From positions 1 through 17,577 of the forward strand of contig CAJMLT010000031.1 of the NCBI GenBank assembly GCA_905214325.1: a DNA stretch of 17,577 nucleotides, in the 5' to 3' direction. A program made the translations under genes and the position numbers. The DNA is from an uncultured bacterium (GTDB taxonomy: Bacteria; Actinomycetota; Coriobacteriia; Coriobacteriales; Eggerthellaceae). Each line of letters begins with the position of its first letter. Within the stretch, counting starts at the first letter, position 1. This document shows positions 16,040 through 17,577 of this stretch, in pieces. A model generated the notes under the pieces. The model ran no database searches. It saw nothing but the letters and a program-made list of their open reading frames with translations, and had not been told where the DNA came from.

Positions 16040-16064
16040 GGTACATAACTATCTCCCTTGTACC
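16040..16064. promoter_or_regulatory. inverted repeat in the leader of the giant operon
   Basis: GGTACA (16040-16045) and TGTACC (16059-16064) are perfect complements 13 nt apart, lying 19-43 nt upstream of the start codon of the wall protein. It could be an operator or an mRNA hairpin. No convincing -35/-10 pair was found for this operon. Confidence 0.3.
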
Positions 16065-16116
16065 ATAGGGGTCGCATCAATACCGCATCAGCGCAGGTCA
16101 GGAAGCATGGTGCTGT

Positions 16117-16263
16117 TTATTCGATGCCGAATCCCGATGTTTCCGCCGTGGAGTTCGACCTACCGCCTGTGCAGCCGGGCAGGCAGAGCAGCCCAGCGCC
16201 CACCAATACAACTCCTGCCGCCCCCAAGAAGGAGCGGCCGTCATCTTCGTCGCGTTGTTGCCG
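16117..16263 (-). pseudogene. remnant of a lipoprotein signal peptide region
   Basis: In a minus frame ending at TAA 16117-16119, the translation reads RQQRDEDDGRSFLGAAGV followed by VLVGAGLLCLPGCTGG and a short Ser/Thr-rich stretch. RSFLG, a Gly/Ala/Val/Leu core and LPGC strongly resemble a Tat lipoprotein signal with lipobox (Cys codon at plus 16171-16173). There is no ATG or ribosome site, the frame opens only after a TGA at the end of the flavodoxin gene, and it stops about 17 codons after the Cys. It looks like the broken front of a lost lipoprotein gene. It could also be a chance hydrophobic frame. Confidence 0.35.
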
Positions 16264-16297
16264 GCAGCCGATTGATGCACGGCCGGTGACGGCTTTC

Positions 16298-16804
16298 CTA
16301 ATTCAGCCATGATGCGATCGTGCCTTCGGATTGTGCTGCGGCCGATCCTTTGATGGCGAGGCCCTTGGCGACGGTGGCTTTGGGGCATGCGGTCGCGATG
16401 CGGCGCTCGGTGCCGCTCATGCCGCTGCCCTCGTGCGTGCAGCAGGGGTGGATGGTTTTGCCCGTGAAGTCGTACGACTCCAAGAAGGTGTAAACGGCCA
16501 TGGGCATGTCGCCCCACCAGTTGGGGTAGAGGAGCACCACGTTGTCGTAATCGTCCATGTTTGCAACCGTGTCGGTCAGCTCGGGGCGGGCGTTGGCATT
16601 CTTCTCGACCTGCGCCACTTCGGTGCATTGCGTGTAGTCGGCCGGGTATGTTTTTACGGTTGCAATCTCGAACAGGTCGCCACCTGTTGTCCGTGCAGCG
16701 AATTCCGCAAGTACCTCGGCGTTACCGCGTGTCAGGCTTTCGATAGACCCGCCCACGTAGTTTTCTCCGCGCCGGCTGAAGAAGGCAACGAGTGTTTTGC
16801 TCAT
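16298..16804 (-). CDS. flavodoxin family protein
   Basis: A 168-residue single-domain flavodoxin. It opens with the FMN-phosphate strand and loop MSKTLVAFFSRRGENYVGG, where SRRGENY replaces the usual S-x-T/R-G-x-T/N, followed by a long helix. Then comes VVLLYPNWWGDMPMAVYTFLESYDFTGKTIHPCCTHEGSG, the second flavin-binding loop (YPNWWGDMP) and the THEGSGMSG turn typical of the Flavodoxin_4 group. It probably carries electrons or reduces quinone-like or oxidised substrates in the cytosol. ATG 16804 is chosen over an in-frame upstream ATG (16819) because GAAAGGA lies about 7 nt upstream of it. It is transcribed alone from a promoter that carries a large palindrome. Its last codons run into a lipoprotein-like remnant in another frame. 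Confidence 0.9.
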   Translation of the reverse strand: MSKTLVAFFSRRGENYVGGSIESLTRGNAEVLAEFAARTTGGDLFEIATVKTYPADYTQCTEVAQVEKNANARPELTDTVANMDDYDNVVLLYPNWWGDMPMAVYTFLESYDFTGKTIHPCCTHEGSGMSGTERRIATACPKATVAKGLAIKGSAAAQSEGTIASWLN

Positions 16805-16821
16805 TACGTTTCCTTTCAATA

Positions 16822-16865
16822 AGTAACATTATGTCGCTAAACAATATAAGCGACAACACGTTACT
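16822..16865. promoter_or_regulatory. 44-bp bipartite palindromic operator
   Basis: AGTAAC-N4-TGTCGCT-N10-AGCGACA-N4-GTTACT is exactly symmetric about 16843/16844: all 13 defined positions of one arm are matched in the other. It brackets both promoter boxes of the flavodoxin gene. Two inverted pairs on one axis suggest a large dimer or two stacked dimers; an HxlR-like redox sensor is one possibility, from the AGTAAC/GTTACT half-sites. The regulator identity is inference. Confidence 0.7.
16832..16860 (-). promoter_or_regulatory. flavodoxin gene promoter
   Basis: On the minus strand TTGTCG (plus 16851-16856) and CATAAT (plus 16828-16833) are 17 nt apart, ending about 24 nt before the start codon. 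Both boxes lie inside the 44-bp palindrome at 16822-16865, so binding there would directly control transcription. Confidence 0.55.
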
Positions 16866-16966
16866 AAATCAAGAGTTATTTGCCGGATTGCAAAGGTGAA
16901 GTGTGAGCATCGGATACTTGCCCATGCGTAATTTTTTCTTTGAGTCCTTCGGTGTGGCGGCGGGGA

Positions 16967-17236
16967 TCAATGCTTGTGTACCTGGCTTCTATGCCCTATC
17001 GAAAAAACTTCTACGATCAACAATCCATCATTCAGATTGCACAGCACGCGGTAATTTCCAATGCGATAGCGCCATTCACCTGCGCGATTGTTGGTTAGGC
17101 CCTTTCCATGGGCATAAGGATCCGAACACCCATCCAGGTTTTTGCCAATCCACGCAACAATAAGTTTGGCATCAAACCTATCCATCTTTTTTAATTGTTT
17201 TAAAGCCTTTTCAGAATATTGAACCTGCCACGCCAT
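16967..17236 (-). CDS. relE: type II toxin, RelE/ParE family
   Basis: An 89-residue protein with the RelE fold order: N-terminal strand WQVQYSEKALKQLKKMD, two helices (about 9-38), then GEWRYRIGNYRVLCNLNDGLLIVEVFSIGHRSQVH (53-87). RelE enzymes cut mRNA in the ribosomal A site using basic residues of the WRYRIGNYR strand and the GHR segment. The usual late Tyr (GHRxxVY) is His here (H87), which may alter activity or mark a ParE-type target instead. The start ATG (17234-17236) directly abuts the antitoxin stop codon, and its ribosome site GAGG lies inside the antitoxin gene, so the two are translationally coupled. The gene is AT-richer than its neighbours. Confidence 0.88.
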   Translation of the reverse strand: MAWQVQYSEKALKQLKKMDRFDAKLIVAWIGKNLDGCSDPYAHGKGLTNNRAGEWRYRIGNYRVLCNLNDGLLIVEVFSIGHRSQVHKH

Positions 17237-17452
17237 CTAAAGCCTCAGCTCGGCGAGAACTTCGTTTTGGCTATAGCGCTTGCCGGAATCTTCACTCATC
17301 GCATCACGTAACTCTTGTAAGTCTTCGTAGTCTTCAATTTTTTCAAGAATTGCATCACGGGCAAAATCTGAGAAACTTTTACCTTCGAACGCGGCAAATT
17401 TTTTTACCAGATCTGCGTCAACGTCATCCATGCGCAAAGTCATTGTCGCCAT
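17237..17452 (-). CDS. relB: type II antitoxin, RelB/DUF6290 family
   Basis: A 71-residue protein. The N-terminus TMTLRMDDVDADLVKKFAAF is a ribbon-helix-helix DNA-binding unit, followed by helix SFSDFARDAILEKIEDYEDLQELRDAM and a polar, flexible tail (SEDSGKRYSQNEVLAELRL) of the kind that wraps and blocks the toxin. It neutralises the adjacent RelE-type toxin and represses the operon. ATG 17452 is chosen over an upstream in-frame ATG (17482) because GAGGAGG at 17457-17463 is 5 nt from it and the upstream one would overlap the operator. The promoter and palindrome lie just upstream. Confidence 0.88.
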   Translation of the reverse strand: MATMTLRMDDVDADLVKKFAAFEGKSFSDFARDAILEKIEDYEDLQELRDAMSEDSGKRYSQNEVLAELRL

Positions 17453-17474
17453 GATAGCCTCCTCGTATAAGAAT

Positions 17475-17489
17475 GAATACATTGTATTC
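17475..17489. promoter_or_regulatory. toxin-antitoxin operator
   Basis: GAATACATTGTATTC is a perfect 6-3-6 palindrome. It covers the -10 region of the antitoxin promoter, 23 nt upstream of the start codon, the expected place for autoregulation by a ribbon-helix-helix antitoxin. Confidence 0.65.
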
Positions 17490-17514
17490 TAATTTCACTC
17501 GGAACTCAACGCAA
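17481..17514 (-). promoter_or_regulatory. toxin-antitoxin promoter (two overlapping registers)
   Basis: On the minus strand, TTGAGT (plus 17504-17509) with TACAAT (plus 17481-17486) and TTGCGT (plus 17509-17514) with TAGAAT (plus 17486-17491) both have 17-nt spacers. They are offset by 5 nt and both overlap the palindrome. Confidence 0.6.
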
Positions 17515-17516
17515 CT

Positions 17517-17530
17517 CGATAAGCGATAAG
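17517..17530. repeat. short tandem repeat (CGATAAG x2)
   Basis: Two perfect head-to-tail copies of CGATAAG lie between the toxin-antitoxin promoter and the plus-strand promoter at the right edge. Possibly a regulator site; it may be chance. Confidence 0.3.
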
Positions 17531-17533
17531 GTG

Positions 17534-17572
17534 TTACTAAAGTTAAACTATTTGCTAGAATGTCCGAAGGAG
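17534..17572 (+). promoter_or_regulatory. possible promoter and ribosome site of a gene beyond the right edge
   Basis: TTACTA (17534-17539) and an extended -10 TGC-TAGAAT (17553-17561) are 16 nt apart. GAAGGAG (17566-17572) would place a start codon just outside the window. The ribosome site is very close to the predicted transcription start, so one of the two calls may be wrong. Confidence 0.35.
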
Positions 17573-17577
17573 TATTC

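Noticed and set aside
16098..16628. Minus-strand frame of 176 codons overlapping the flavodoxin gene in another register
   Set aside because: Runs through the flavodoxin in the wrong frame with an Arg/His-rich product. Only the separate lipoprotein-like frame downstream looked meaningful.
16331..16822. Plus-strand open frame of 163 codons opposite the flavodoxin gene
   Set aside because: Antisense shadow. The flavodoxin has recognisable FMN loops, a ribosome site and a promoter.
16903..17163. Plus-strand open frame of 86 codons opposite the RelE-type toxin
   Set aside because: Antisense shadow with no ribosome site. The toxin-antitoxin pair on the minus strand explains the region.

Overview
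The window looks like a chromosomal accessory region of a high-GC Gram-positive gut-type actinomycete, most likely class Coriobacteriia (Eggerthellaceae-like). This is inferred from the G+C-rich coding style, a Sec-exported repeat protein with an actinobacterial-type 'AKTGD' wall-sorting tail, a large Tat-exported protein, and GTTACT/TATAAT-like promoters with strong Shine-Dalgarno sites. No taxonomic search was possible.

Layout. (1) 1-430: the 3' end of a membrane protein gene, a strong intrinsic terminator, then a promoter and a structured leader. (2) 430-1956 (+): a two-domain ABC-F ATPase. A hairpin terminator at 2064-2116 separates it from a convergent MerR/GyrI-like regulator (2171-2980, -). 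The regulator's promoter has the 19-bp MerR spacer with a dyad inside it. (3) 3168-4017 (+): a divergent SRPBCC-fold protein followed by a 39-residue single-pass membrane peptide, closed by a strong terminator. (4) 4319-4924 (+): a GNAT-type acetyltransferase. (5) 5075-16021 (-): 11 kb holding only two genes, 9 nt apart. The first encodes a 2236-residue Sec-exported, wall-anchored protein with a DUF6273-like head and about 20 beta repeat modules. The second encodes a 1408-residue Tat-exported protein of no recognised overall family. (6) 16022-16297: operon leader plus an apparent lipoprotein signal-peptide remnant. (7) 16298-16804 (-): a flavodoxin whose promoter carries a 44-bp bipartite palindrome. 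(8) 16967-17452 (-): a RelE/RelB-type toxin-antitoxin pair in an AT-richer island, followed by what may be the promoter and ribosome site of a plus-strand gene beyond the window.

The best candidate for an undescribed system is the giant two-gene surface operon. A very long sortase-type fibre is made first. It is translationally close-coupled to a very large protein that is folded in the cytoplasm, exported by Tat, and carries no anchor of its own. The arrangement suggests that the Tat protein is a secreted partner or cargo of the fibre. That is inference: neither an enzyme active site nor a ligand can be read from the sequence. The other groups (ABC-F, MerR/GyrI, SRPBCC, GNAT, flavodoxin) look like small stress or xenobiotic-response units, each with its own terminator or operator.
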